From Desulfothermus okinawensis JCM 13304 (GTDB lineage Bacteria; Desulfobacterota; Desulfovibrionia; Desulfovibrionales; Desulfothermaceae): a stretch of DNA of 64,000 bases. The notes beneath the pieces are model-generated. The model saw only the letters and a list, made by a program, of their open reading frames with translations, did not search any database and was not told the origin of the DNA. The stretch's first letter is position 1. The number at the start of each line of letters is the position of its first letter. The DNA lies in the NCBI GenBank assembly GCA_001311565.1, contig BBBM01000005.1, positions 24,123 to 88,122 on the forward strand, in the 5' to 3' direction. Positions 32,324 through 44,606 of this stretch are shown here, piece by piece. Both the position numbers and the translations under genes were made by a program.

Positions 32324-33634
32324 CTGTAAAGGTCTTATATGGAATGGTTTCAATTATACCATTTAGATGGGTATAATTTAGATTGAGACTATTTATTATC
32401 TCTTCAAAATTTTTCACACAACTATTTCCAATGACAAATTCAGGTAACAGGTGATGTGCAAGTATATTGGCTATATATATAACCTTATCAGGGGATTCAT
32501 ATCATGGGTAACTTCATGGTGATATTTAATGGTATCTAAAATATTTTTGGGAAAATTCCATTTTTCTCCCAGAATAGTTCCAATTTCAACGTGATCATAC
32601 CCAAATAAGTTCTTTTCTACAACTATAGAGGGGATTCCCTTCATAAGCTCTTTGTAATACCTTCTCTTGTTATTACACACAAAAAAATTCCAGCACCCTT
32701 TTACCTATATCATGGAGAAGACCACAGGTATATCCAACATCTTTTGGAAGATCCAGTAGTTCACATATTTTTTTGTGATATAATTGCAACTGCTAGAACA
32801 TGATTGTACATGCCCTTTGGATTCAAGCTGTATCCAGGACAATCACTGAAAAAAATCTTCCATATACACTGACAAAATTATATTAAGCAAGTTCCTGCTT
32901 CCCAAAAATATAACTGCCTTTTCTATTGAGTCTACTTTTTTTTACTGGAGAAAATATTGGAGAGTTACAAAACTTTAACAACCTGGCGGTCATCACCTCA
33001 TCTTTTTTTTAGTTCTTCAACAATTTCTGTAACCTGATATACTTCCCTTGAGATCAAATCAATGACCTTTAATATAACAGCTGGAATAGGCTTTACCTTA
33101 TACAATATATCTTCTATTTTATCATCTAATACACTGTCCTTAGTATCCTTTATTTGATCAAAAATAAGGTCCTTACATGCAAAAGTACATTTGGTTAAAT
33201 CCAATACAAAAGACCTTCTTAAATGTTCTATTGGTTCAAGATAGGTAATTGGAATTCCTTCTTCTTTTAAATTATTTTTTTATTATCTTTACGGACTCTA
33301 TAGCAGCCTCATCCAGCATTGGAACATTCATATTAAATCCACCACAAAGTCCTGCCACAATGGACTCTTTATTTGCCCCCTGTCTCACCATCTCATTGAG
33401 CAAAAGATCCACTGCATTTTCAGCACAAAGGGAAGCAACTTCTTGTGATTTAGACAAAGACCTCGGAAGGACCACGTGTATTAATCCACCTATTTTATTA
33501 GTCTTATCAAACATAGCCAAACCCACACATGAACCCAGGGTGGCTGCCAGTATCTGGGGTGATCCCTTTGATACCACCATGTTGCCAGGAGGAACCATAC
33601 TAACACTCTTATCTCCAATCTTTATCTTTTTCAT
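32316..33634 (-). CDS. CheD-HDOD fusion protein
   Basis: Residues 1-~150 are CheD, the chemoreceptor glutamine deamidase: LGSCVGLAMFD with the catalytic Cys, GGLIHVVLPRS with the catalytic His, AGLCGGFNMNVPML, and the C-terminal EGIPITYLEPIEHLRRSFVL. Residues ~185-400 are HDOD: VKPIPAVILKVIDLISREV, TARLLKFCNSPIFSP, GYTCGLLHDIGKRVLEF and YHHEVTHDMNP. The join lies at a run of seven A near 33285; with six the frame reads straight through (VKIIKNNLKEEGIP). Other breaks at 33010, 32940, 32845, 32770, 32685 and 32490. I start at ATG 33634 behind ATGGAG. About 438 residues. No other chemotaxis gene lies within this operon. Confidence 0.8.
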
Positions 33635-33648
33635 AAGATTATACTCCA

Positions 33649-34488
33649 TCAATTAATGAGATTTAGAAAATTTTCCCCCAAAATCTTTTTTTCTGGTGTC
33701 AGGCCCGAGGGGGATCTTTTCAAATTCTTTAATATATCTAGATGGGGGAAGAAGTGGGAAATCAGAGCCTAAAATAATCTTGTCCGAAGATACAGCATTC
33801 ATCATGCAATATAGCGCTTCAGGCCTATATAAAAATACCATGGCTGCTGTGTCAAACCAACAATTTTTAAGGACTTCTTTTACTTCCTTTTTAAGATAAG
33901 CAAAAAAAAGGAAGTCCACCGCCAAGATGTGCTAAAATCCACTTTGTGTTGGGATTTTCCTTTATGAGCAAATAAAGGTTCTTTAAGGTCATGGGACTTT
34001 TTCCAAGATAGAAATGTCCAACTTCTTCATTTGTGTGGAGCAGTACAGGAGCATCTTTTTCTTCACATGCTGCTGCCACAGTCGATAAAATTTTTCTTTC
34101 TTCTGTTTCTATGTCTCTGGTATAGAATGCTATCTCACCAATCCCCCTGGCACCACTGCTAAAACACCTGTCTATCTCCTTTTCAAAAAGAGGATTATCC
34201 AAACTAAAACAGCAAAATGGAATCAACCTATCTGGATACTTATTTGCACACTCCAACACATAATCGTTATTTAATTTAAAATTTTCTTCTTTTCTCCAAG
34301 GGAATCCAAAGACAACAGATTTGTCCACCCCCTCTTCATCCATTTTTTTTTATAAGTTCTCTTGCACCAACTAATTTGGCCTTTGGATCCTTGTATATGG
34401 CAGCAAATTCTGGCTCACCATCTAAGAACTTCTCTCTGTTTTCCCTCACTTCTCCTGGACATATGTGTACATGGGCATCTATTATCAT
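33649..34488 (-). CDS. Amidohydrolase-family metal-dependent hydrolase
   Basis: TIM-barrel hydrolase (Amidohydro_2 type) of about 280 residues. Metal ligands: HxH in IIDAHVHICPGE, His in PVLLHTNEEVGH and in WILAHLGGGLPFF, and Asp in IILGSDFPLLPP. Breaks at 34350 (T8), 33905 and 33685. Start ATG at 34488 behind GGGAG. Substrate unknown: family members decarboxylate or hydrolyse small acids. First gene of the minus-strand operon that runs down to the GTPase. Confidence 0.82.
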
Positions 34489-34499
34489 GTTAAACTCCC

Positions 34500-34530
34500 T
34501 TGACAAAGTCCATGTGGTGTTATTTATAGT
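34500..34530 (+). promoter_or_regulatory. Candidate sigma-70 promoter of valS
   Basis: TTGACA (34500-34505) and TATAGT (34525-34530) with a 19-nt spacer, slightly long but with two strong hexamers. It would give a valS leader of about 115 nt. The leader shows no obvious T-box-like structure. It overlaps the 5' end of the divergent amidohydrolase transcript. Confidence 0.45.
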
Positions 34531-34651
34531 CTATCTTCAACAGTAAAATCCAGAAATTTTACATGGCTTATGCTGAGCTTTTTTAATTAAATAATTGTAA
34601 CTTGTCTATAAAAAAATCTAGTAACAAAAAAAATAGAAAGTGGAGTCAACA

Positions 34652-37314
34652 ACTATGCAAATGAAACCATTAGACAAAGGATATGAACCAGATACCATTG
34701 AGAAAGAATGGATAGAGAGGTGGGAAAAAGAAAACACATATATGGCAGATCCACACAAAGAAGGAAATGTTTTTTCAATAGTTATTCCCCCTCCAAATGT
34801 AACAGGCACCCTGCACATGGGTCATGCACTCAATATCACCCTTCAGGATATAATGTGTAGATACAAAAGACAAAAAGGATACAATGTTCTCTGGGTGCCA
34901 GGTACAGACCATGCTGGAATAGCCACTCAAAATGTGGTTGAGCGGGCAATTGCCAGAGAAGGACTAACGAGAGAAGACCTGGGCAGGGAAAAATTTATTG
35001 AAAGGGTGTGGCAGTGGAAAGAAGAATATGGTGGTAAGATTTTAAATCAAATAAAGTGCTTGGGCGCCTCAGTTGACTGGAGTAGACTGAGATTCACAAT
35101 GGATGAAGGTCTGTCAAAGGCCGTTCGAGAGGTCTTTGTGAGACTCTACAATGAAGGACTCATATACAAAGGCGACTATATGATAAACTGGTGCCCCAGA
35201 TGTCATACTGCACTTGCTGATCTAGAAGTGGAACACGAAGAAAAACAGGGACACCTCTATTATATTAAGTATCCCCTGGAATCTGGTGAAGGAAATGTAG
35301 TAGTTGCCACCACCCGTCCTGAGACAATGCTTGGTGATACTGCTGTATGTGTAAACCCACAGGATGAAAGATATAAAAAAATTAATAGGCAAAAAGGTAA
35401 AACTCCCTTTAACTGACAGGATTATACCTATAATTTCTGACAGTTATGTTGATATGGAATTTGGTACAGGATGTCTTAAGGTGACCCCAGGACACGATCC
35501 AAATGACTTTGAGCTTGGAAGAAAACATGGACTTGAGCTTGTCAGGGTTATAGATGAAAATGGATATATGACAGAGGATGCAGGAGACAAGTTTAAAGGG
35601 CTTGATAGGTTTGAATGCAGAAAAAAAGGTAGTTGAAGAGTTAAAGAATCAGGGACTACTTGAAAAGATTGAAGAGATTACCCACAGTGTTGGTCATTGT
35701 TATAGGTGTAAGACAGTGATCGAGCCACTTGTATCAAAACAGTGGTTTGTTAAGACAAAACCCCTGGCCAGGCCAGCAAAACAGGCGGTTTTAGAGGGAA
35801 ACACAAAGTTCTTTCCTGAGTCATGGACAAAGACTTATTTTGAGTGGCTGGATAATATCAGGGATTGGTGTATCTCCCGTCAAATATGGTGGGGACACAG
35901 GATACCTGCCTGGACATGCAATCAATGTGGAAAGCTGAGTGTATCAACAGAAGATCTAAAAACATGTCCAGGATGTGGCTCCAGGGACATTGTCCAGGAA
36001 GAAGATGTACTGGATACCTGGTTTTCCTCTGCACTCTGCCATTTTCCACGCTTGGATGGCCAGATAAGACAAAAGAGCTGGAGGTATACTATCCCACATC
36101 CCTGCTTGTTACTGGATTTGATATAATATTTTTCTGGGTTGCCAGGATGATGATGATGGGCATCCATTTTATGAATGAAGTTCCATTTAGACATGTATAT
36201 ATCCATGCCCTGGTTCGGGATGAGCATGGAAAGAAGATGTCCAAATCCACAGGTAATGTAATCGATCCCCTGGATATGATTGCAAAGTATGGGGCTGATG
36301 CCTTAGGTTCACTTTAACTGCATTTGCTGCAATGGGCCGTGACATAAAGCTTTCAGAAGCCAGGATTGAAGGATACAAACATTTTATAAATAAAATATGG
36401 AATGCTGGAAGGTTTGTATTAATGAATGCTGATGATTCCGTGGACATAGATGATGTTGATCCCAAAAATTTGAGCTTTGCCCACAGATATATCCTCCACG
36501 CCCTGGAAGGACTAAAAAAAGGAAGTGGAAAGAACACTGGAAGGCTATTATTTCAATGAAAGTGCCCAGGCCCTATATCAATTTTTCTGGCATACCTTCT
36601 GTGACTGGTATCTGGAGATGATTAAAAAAAGAATTATACTCAGATAATAAACTCACAAATAAAAGGGCCAGAAATTGTCTCATTAAGGTATTTTCAGAAT
36701 TACTTATACTTTTGCATCCATTTATACCATTTATTACCCAGCATATTTATACTCTCCTGCCAGGGACAGGGGAAAAAGACCTTAGCAAGGTAAGATTCCC
36801 AGAATATAGGCCTGGCTGGGAAGATAGTTCTTGATAGGGATATGGAATTTTTCCAGGGAGTGGTTGTTGGTGTAAGAAATATAAAAGGAGAATTTGATCT
36901 CAATCCAGGGATGCAGGTGGATGTTATAGCCAAGGTAGATGATGAACACATTGAATTTTTAGAACAAAACAAAGAGGTGATATCACAGCTTGCAAGGATC
37001 AAGCAATTTGAAATTTCCAAAGAGCCCCACATCCCAAAGGGATGTGCCAGTTTTGTGTGTGAGGGGTGTGAATTCTATGTACCACTTGAAGGTGTAATAG
37101 ACTTTCAAAAAGAACTGGAGCGCCTTGTAAAAAAATAAAGAAAAAAATCAAAAAAAGAACTAAACAAAGTGGAAAACAAACTAGCCAATAAAAATTTTTT
37201 TAGAAAAAGCACCTAAAGAGATCGTAGAGAAGGAAAAAAAAGAAGAAAGATGATCTTATGGTTGAACTTAATAAAATTGAATCTTTGATAGAAAAAATCA
37301 AATCCTTTATCTAG
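34652..37314 (+). CDS. valS: Valyl-tRNA synthetase
   Basis: Charges tRNA-Val. HIGH box as HMGH in [19 protein letters not shown], editing domain with [17 protein letters not shown] and [34 protein letters not shown], the KMSKS loop in [14 protein letters not shown], the anticodon-binding helical domain, and a C-terminal coiled-coil tail (after about 37130). Breaks at 35378, 35630, 36040, 36306, 36517, 36625, 36832 and in several A-runs 37130-37250. About 885 residues, normal for ValS. I start at ATG 34652, 7 nt after GGAG. The gene is essential, so the breaks are presumed artefacts. Confidence 0.96.
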
Positions 37315-37359
37315 TCTATGGTGTTTTAACATCGAACTTTAAATAAGTAAGGGAAATAT

Positions 37360-38884
37360 ATGGGAAAGGTATATCTAGTTGGAGCAGGCCCGGGAGATCC
37401 CGGGCTTTATACCATTAAGGCCAGGGAAATAATAGCAAAAGCAGATGTGATTGTTTATGACTTTTTGGCAAATGAAGTATTTTTAGAGTGGATAAATAAG
37501 GAATGTAAAGTTATTTATGCTGGGAAAAAAGGTGGAGATCACACCTTATCTCAAGATGAAATAAATAGCCTCCTTGTTGAACTGGCCAGCAAATATGATA
37601 TTGTGGTTCGTCTCAAAGGAGGCGATCCTTATATGTTTGGACGGGGGGGGGAAGAAGCAGAGTTCCTGGTTGATAGGGGAATAAATTTTGAAGTTGTTCC
37701 AGGGGTCACTTCTGGTATTGCTGCAACAGCATATACAGGGATTCCCCTAACTCACAGAAATTTTTCTTCATCTGTGACCTTTGTCACTGGACATGAAGCA
37801 AACACCAAAGAAACTTCAGTCATAGAATGGGACAAACTTGCCCGTTCAGCATCCACTCTGGTATTTTTTTATGGGGGTAAAAAAATCTCCCCAATATAAC
37901 AAAAAAACTTAATTGATGCGGGACTCCCCAAACATACTAAAGCAGCTCTAATTAGATGGGGAACCACATGTAGACAAAAAAAGCCTTGTATCAACCCTTG
38001 AAAACATCGCCAGGGATGCAAAAAAAGGCAAATATAAAGCCACCTGCCCTACTTGTTGTAGGAGATGTTGTAAGCCTAAAGGACAAACTCTCCTGGTTTG
38101 AAAAAAAAGCCACTTCTTGGAAAAACATAGTTATAACTAGATCCAGGGCCCAGGCCAGTGAGCTAAGTGGTCTTCTCAGGGGATATGAGCATGTTGTATC
38201 CAATTCCCAACAATAAAAATAAAAGAATTAGACGATTATTCCACTCTATTCAGTGAATTGGATAGACTACACAACTATGATTTCATTGTTTTTACATCTG
38301 TAAATGGAGTAGATTTCTTCTTTAAGAAATTATTTGAAAGAAAAATGGATTCAAGGTCCCTATGCAAAGCAAAAATAGCGGCCATTGGACCAGGTACTGC
38401 AAAAAGACTAAGAGATTTTGGATTAATTGCAGATATAGTGCCTGAAAAATATATTGCAGAAGGTGTAGTATCTGAGCTACAAAAATACAATATAAAAGGG
38501 AAAAATATATTTATTCCAAGGGCACAAGAAGCAAGGGAAGTACTTATAGATGAATTGAAAAAATCTGGAGCAAATGTAGTAGTTGTGCCAGTATATAAAA
38601 CAGTAGTCGGGGATGTAAATACAGAAACAATTTATGAAAAGATCAAAAATAATAAAATAGACTTTATAACATTTACCAGTTCTTCAACTGTAAATAACTT
38701 TTTTTAAATTGATTCCACCTGAGGTTGTATCTCAATATGCACAAAAAATAAAATTCGCATGTATTGGACCAATTACGGCAAAGACATTGAAAAGATATGG
38801 ATTTAAATCCACATTATGCCCAATTCATATACAATCAAGGACCTTGTAAAAGAAATCCTGGAATTTGTCAGGGAAAATTCATGA
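37360..38884 (+). CDS. cobA-hemD: CobA-HemD: uroporphyrinogen III methyltransferase/synthase fusion
   Basis: Two steps of siroheme/B12/heme precursor synthesis. Residues 1-~245 are SUMT: VYLVGAGPGDPGLYTIKA, VRLKGGDPYMFGRGGEEAEF, VVPGVTSGIAATAYTGIPLT. The second half is uroporphyrinogen III synthase: KNIVITRSRAQASELSGLL, FIVFTSVNGVDFFF, IAAIGPGTAKRLRDFG and FITFTSSSTVNNFF. Breaks near 37870, 37905, 37975, 38105, 38208, 38703 and 38815. The corrected end, YTIKDLVKEILEFV, stops at 38884 and overlaps the next ATG. About 505 residues. The fused form is common in sulfate reducers and relatives. Confidence 0.94.
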
Positions 38885-39163
38885 AAATAACTGTAAGTGG
38901 CTTTGGTAATTTATTTTTTCAGCTAAAAAAACTACATGGAGCAGCTGTGAATCTCTCCATGGACATTCCTGATAAAAGTAGTGTCAAGGACGTTATTTCC
39001 ACCCTGGGACTTAAACTAGATGATATTGAAGGGGTTTTCATAAATGGAGAGGTAAAACCAATATCAAGCAAGCTGAAAAAAAGGTGACAGGATTGGCCTA
39101 ATTCCCAGGGGAGTCCCAGGTCCTTATAGGTTTTTACTTGGCATAAAGAAGCTGAAGAACTAA
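38881..39163 (+). CDS. MoaD/ThiS-like small protein
   Basis: About 93 residues, ubiquitin-like. SVKDVISTLGLKLDDIEGVF is the usual MoaD/ThiS loop region; the C-terminus, after an A-run break near 39080, reads DRIGLIPRGVPGPYRFLLG, not the plain GG end of a sulfur carrier. GG-less relatives are found near tungsten- or molybdenum-enzyme genes, but none is here. ATG overlaps the HemD stop (ATGA), so it is probably co-translated with cobA-hemD. Confidence 0.7.
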
Positions 39164-39166
39164 TTG

Positions 39167-40157
39167 ATGGAATCTTACATCCACATTATAACTTCAATTT
39201 CATCTGTTTATCTATTACTTTTAGTGGCCCTTTTTATATTTTTCTTAACAAAGGGGGCAGACATTGCAATAGATGGTGCAGTGGACCTTGCCAGGGCACT
39301 GAATCTCTCCCCCTTGTTATTGGTGCCACTGTGGTATCTGTTGGAACTACGTTGCCTGAAGCATTTGTTTCTGTAATGGCTGCCTGGTCTAACAATCCAG
39401 GGCTTGCATTGGGAAATGGAGTTGGCTCTATTATTGTGGATACAGGCCTTATTTTAGGGGGATCCTGTCTGTTTTTTAATGTCCCAATTGATAGGTTTAT
39501 ATTAAATAGAACTGGCTGGGTTCAGGTACTCTCTGCCACTTTCCTTGTAATAATAGCACTTGTACAAAAATATGTATTCCACAGGCCTATATTAGACAGG
39601 TGGGTGGGCGTCCTTTTTATGGCCTTACTCATCTTTTACCTCTATCTTACATACAAATGGTCAAAAAAAAGTAGTTTTATACAAACAAAACAGGAAAATG
39701 CAACATCGCACATAAAGGCATCATTAAAGGTAGTAATTGGACTTTTTTTTTGTGGTCGTCAGCTCAAAACTTTTGATAATCTCAGCTCAAGAATTGGCAA
39801 GGCGACTTGGTGTTCCAGAAGATGTCATAGCTGCTACGATGGTTGCATTTGGTACATCACTACCAGAATTTATGACAGCAATAACTGCTGCCAAAAAAGG
39901 CCACCCAGAAATTATGGTTGGCAATATAGTTGGCGCTGATGTGCTAAATTGTTTGTTTGTAATTGGGGCTTCTGCCTGGCCACTCCCTTGAGTATCCCAC
40001 AGAACTTTTTCCACTTACACTTTCCTGCAATGATCCTCATCCTCTATTCTTTTAGAATATTTATTTCAATAAACAAACATAAAAAATCTTTTCCAAGGTG
40101 GCAGGGGGATTTTTGATCCTTATCTATTTAGCATATGTTTTGATTCAATATAAGTAA
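39167..40157 (+). CDS. Calcium/sodium antiporter (CaCA family, YrbG type)
   Basis: Ten-helix cation exchanger. Both alpha repeats are clear: VSVGTTLPEAFVSVMAAWSN with GNGVGSIIVDTGLILG, and MVAFGTSLPEFMTAITAAKK with VGNIVGADVLNCLFVIG; the acidic residues in the GT(S/T)LPE motifs bind the cation. Breaks near 39325, 39750, 39978 and 40090. About 328 residues. The stop of the MoaD-like gene ends 3 nt upstream. I take the ATG at 39167. Confidence 0.9.
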
Positions 40158-40196
40158 AAATAATATTCACAACTATTGAAACAAGTTAAAAAAAAA

Positions 40197-40231
40197 GTGT
40201 AGTATTACACCATTATCCCAAATTTGGATAA
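40197..40231. promoter_or_regulatory. Inverted repeats upstream of the glycogen operon
   Basis: Two adjacent dyads: GTGTA-GTAT-TACAC (40197-40210) and TTATCC-CAAATTT-GGATAA (40213-40231), 39 nt before the debranching enzyme ATG. AT-rich promoter-like sequence lies around them. They fit an operator for the glycogen operon; the regulator is not in the window. Confidence 0.45.
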
Positions 40232-40269
40232 ACTTAGGATAATAAAAAAATAATATAAGGAAATACCAT

Positions 40270-43200
40270 ATGGTTGTTTCAGAAAATCTAATTCAAACCC
40301 CAGCACCAGACCAAAAATTGTGCAAATTTTCCGGAGATACTGTTAAATTTAGGCTTGAGGTGAGGGGAGATATCACTGGTGAGGGCTATGTTAGGACCAA
40401 TCTAGGACACAGTAAGATAATGCATCGGGAAATAATCAAAAAAAGTTGAAAAAGATGAGGTAAAATTCCACCTGGACTGGTATGACATAAAAATGAAAAA
40501 AAATAGATAAAAACACATTTGAAGTAACACTTCCCCTATTTGAAGTTGGACACTTTGAGGCAAAATGCTATATTTTACCTGAAAATAATAAGGGTCCCAT
40601 GTGGCCAGTTGGAGGAAATACCCACATAAATGTGAAACCAGCCATCTCATGTGGTGCCAATATAATCTATAATGCATTTGTAAGGCTCTTTGGACCATCC
40701 AAACATAGTAGCAAATGGATGGAAAAATTTGACCTCACTCCCTTAGATAGGGCTGGATTCCATGTAATACCTCCGTCTGGAACCTTCAGAGATTTAATAG
40801 AAGAGTTGGACTTCATTGTGTATGATCTTGGATGTAGGTACATCCAATTGCTTCCAATCTTTCCTGTACCAACCACCTTTGGCAGGATGGGGCGTTTTGG
40901 CAGTCCTTATGCTGTACAAGATTTCTATAGTGTGGATCCTGAACTGGCCCAGTTTGACCCCAAAAAGACTCCCATTGAACAATTTATTGAACTGGCATCT
41001 GAAATACACAAAAGGGATGCTTATGTAATATTGGATATTCCCATAAACCATACGGGATGGGGATCTGTTATTCATGACGTACATCCAGAATGGTTAAAGA
41101 GAAAGCAAGGGGGAGAAATAGAAGTCCCTGAAGTATGGGGTGTTAGATGGGAAGACTTAACAAAGCTGGATTACAGCAACAAGGATTTGTGGAAATACAT
41201 GGCAGATGTGTTCTTAAAATGGTGTGATAGGGGTGTAGATGGATTTAGGGGAGATGCTGGATATATGATCCCATTTGAAGTATGGGAATACATTATATCA
41301 AAGGTAAGGGAGTCGTTTCCAGATACCATATTCTTTTTAGAAGGGCTAGGTGGAGACATAAATATAACTCTAAATCTTTTAAACTCCACTTATGACTGGG
41401 CATATTCAGAACTGTTTCAAAACTACACCAAAGAACAAATAATTCCATATGTTGAATTTTCAAACAGAGTCTCCTCACAAGAAGGGCTTATGATACATTT
41501 TTGCGAAACCCACGACAATAACAGACTTGCCTCAATCTCAAAGACTTATGCCAAGATGAGAACTGGACTTTGCGCCTTACTCTCCCACTGCGGAGGTTTT
41601 GGATTTGCATGTGGGGTGGAATGGTTTGCAGATGAAAAAAATAAATGTCCATGAAATAACATCCTTAAACTGGGGTAGTCCTGAAAATCAGGTAAAATTT
41701 ATAAAAAAAATTAAATACCATTTTAAAAATAAATAAGACCTTTTTCCCTGGAACAACCATTTCCTTTCCCGTACAAAAAGGGGATGAGTCTGTTGTGGCA
41801 ATAAGGAGGACAAAAGATTTATCAACCTATTTAATTGTATTGGTAAATTTGAACTGTGAAAAAGAAAATATTGCATCTTTTATGGATGAGTCCATATCTT
41901 ACGACCTTCATTACGACTTGATCTCTGGAAAGGAAATCAAATTCTCATCCAGGGATGGATTTTGGGAAGTATTGCTCCAACCAGGAGAGGTCTTATGTCT
42001 AACTCCAAATAAAATGGACTTAATGGAAGTGGATAATTTTTACTCAAAAAAATATGGTTACACCTGACATATGCACAAGACAAAAGGCTAAAGAGAAATT
42101 ATATAGATTTATTTCTTATTTTAAAGGTATAAAACATCTAGATATAGACGGGGAAAAGGAATTACAATTGCTTTTAGATGATACATACAACTACTTAAAA
42201 TATAATTCAAATCCCAAAAACATGGTGGTCAAATGGACTTTCCCTGAAGATATAAATAGAATGGTAATGGTACCTCCAAAACATGTTGTTTTATTTAGGA
42301 ACAAATATCCCTTTAGATTAAAATTAAAAGATGGTAAAAAAAATAATATTTAGCGATATATCCATAAGAGATAATAAAGGGAATTATTTTATATTATATT
42401 GTCCCAATGTAAAAACAAAAAACCACAAAATTTTTGATCTTTTTATATCTGTGTATAAAAATAGTGAAACTAACCGTGATAGTGCCTATTCTCAGAATAT
42501 ATTGGAAAGAAAGACATCAATATTATTTTTAACAGATTTTTCAAATATAAATATAAAAACTACTTTTACAAGAAGTGAAATATTAAAGAGGTGTTTTACT
42601 TATCTTGCATCAAACAAAAAGGGTACATTGTCCTATGTACCTGTATGGTGGGGACAACTTGAGACAAAATACAATGCGCTCCTCTCTGGCAACCTCAATC
42701 CAGATTATTTAGATGATAGATATGTGATGTTTACAAGGCTAAGGGCTTGGTTGGTTCATCAAGGATATTCAGAGGAGATAAGTAAAGATTTTATCCAGAA
42801 ATTTACCTTTGACTATGAAAATCATGCGAAATGGGATTTTTATGTGCCAACTGGCCTTGGGAAACACACACATATAACAATATTCCTTAGCCTTTCTGAC
42901 GATGATAATAAGGTATCTATTCAATTTAAAAGACATGAATCAAAAGATTTAAACGAAGAAACAAATGAAGTAAAATTGATACTCAGCCAGATCTAGAATC
43001 AAGGTCCCACCACGAGGTTACCAAGGCATATCTAGGGCCTGAAAAAAAATCCCTGAAAGTGTTACTAAACAAAAAAACGGTTTTATATTCCATCCCAATC
43101 CAGAAGCAAAATTATTTTTAAAAGTGGACAAAGGAGAATTCATACTCCAGCCTGAATGGAAGTACATGGTTTATCTACCATTGGAACAAGAAAGGGGACT

Positions 43201-44598
43201 TGATCCCCATACTGATCTCTTTAGCCCTGGATATTTTGAAATCCCTCTACTCCCTGGTGAAACTGCATCATTAACAGCCTCTATAAACAAAGAACCTGGG
43301 CATGTTGAAACAAATGAAATACAGGAAATAAGAGAAGACTACAGTTATATTGACGGGTTAAGGCATGGACTGAACAAATTTGCAGTTAAAAATAAAGTTG
43401 CTGAAGACCACTATGTACAAACAGTTGTTGCTGGTTTTCCATGGTTTTTAGATTGGGGGAGGGATTCTCTTATATTTTCCAGGGCATATGTGGAAGATGA
43501 TAGAGAAGATATGGCCATCTCCATATTAAAATATTTTGGGGAGTACGAAGAAAATGGCACACTGCCAAATTTGATTAAGGGGAATACCCCGTTAAATAGG
43601 GATACTTCAGATGCTCCCCTATGGTTTGGAGTGGTTCTAAGTGATTTAGTGGAAAAATTGGGTTCTGAGGTTTTAAAAAAAACAGACCAAAAATCGTACC
43701 CTTAAGGAAATATTACTATCCATTGGAAAAAAACTATGTAAGTGGCACACCCAATGGAATAAGAGTAGACATCCAAACTGGTCTTGTTTTCAGCCCTCCA
43801 CATTTTACCTGGATGGATACAAACCATCCTGCCTGTACTCCTAGAGAGGGGTATCCAGTAGAAATCCAGGCACTGTGTATAAGTGTCTCACTCTACTTGA
43901 AAAAATCGACAAAAATGGAATTTTTTTGTCCTGCATATGAAGGATGGAAGGGTCTTAAGGAAAAAGTAGCGAAATATATAATCGACTTATACTTTGACAG
44001 ATCCCTTGGATATTTATCAGATTGTCTCCATACATCAGGGTTCATGGAAGCCAAAAATGCACAGCCTGATGATCATTTGAGGCCAAATCAATTACTGTGC
44101 ATAACCCTGGGATTGATTAAAGATAGAGAAATCCAGAGGTCTATATTAGATGCAACCTCTTGTTTACTTGTCCCTGGCGGGATAAGGTCCCTTGCAGATA
44201 ACTATTTTAAATTTCCTTTGTTTTCAATTCCAAAACATGCTATAAGAGATCCCAATCATCCATACCAGGGGAGATATATTGGAGATGAAGACACCACGAG
44301 AAAACCTGCATACCACAATGGAACTGCCTGGACATGGATCTTTCCATCGTATATGGAAGCCATGTTGATCACTTTTGGAGAAGGTCTTATAGACACCTAT
44401 TTAGCTATACTGGGATCCTCATCTATTTATCTCAACTCTGGATGTGTGGGACACATACCAGAGATATTAGATGGAGACATTCCCCATGTGCAAAGGGGAT
44501 GTCTTGCACAGGCCTGGGGTGAAAGCGAACTTTATAGGGTTATTAATAAAATTTTAAAAATAAAACAAAATATGGGGTCAAGCCATGAAAAATTTTAA
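40270..44598 (+). CDS. Bifunctional glycogen debranching enzyme (GH13 glucanotransferase + GH133 amylo-alpha-1,6-glucosidase)
   Basis: N-terminal half is an alpha-amylase-type domain: LGCRYIQLLPIFPVP, VILDIPINHTGW, the nucleophile in RGVDGFRGDAGYMIP, the acid in IFFLEGLGGD and the substrate His in HFCETHDNNRL. The C-terminal half is GH133: TVVAGFPWFLDWGRDSLIFS, LIKGNTPLNRDTSDAPLW, LRPNQLLCITLGLI and PAYHNGTAWTWIFPSYMEA. The halves meet at a run of seven A near 42047: with seven the first stops at 42067, with six it reads on (YSKNMVTPDICTRQK). A long beta-rich linker lies between. About 1,440 residues. The layout equals eukaryotic debranching enzyme. Other breaks near 40440, 40498, 41640, 41700, 42335, 42985, 43050 and 43680. 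Confidence 0.82.
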
Positions 44599-44606
44599 AT
44601 CTTACC

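Noticed and set aside
235..36832. Pseudogenes or programmed frameshifts in each split gene
   Set aside because: Dozens of unrelated and essential genes break at the same kind of A/T run, and motifs on both sides are fully conserved. No stimulatory structure or family precedent applies to so many genes, so a shared technical cause is simpler.
38881..39163. Plain MoaD or ThiS sulfur carrier
   Set aside because: The corrected C-terminus ends in a longer tail rather than a terminal GG, so I call it only MoaD/ThiS-like.
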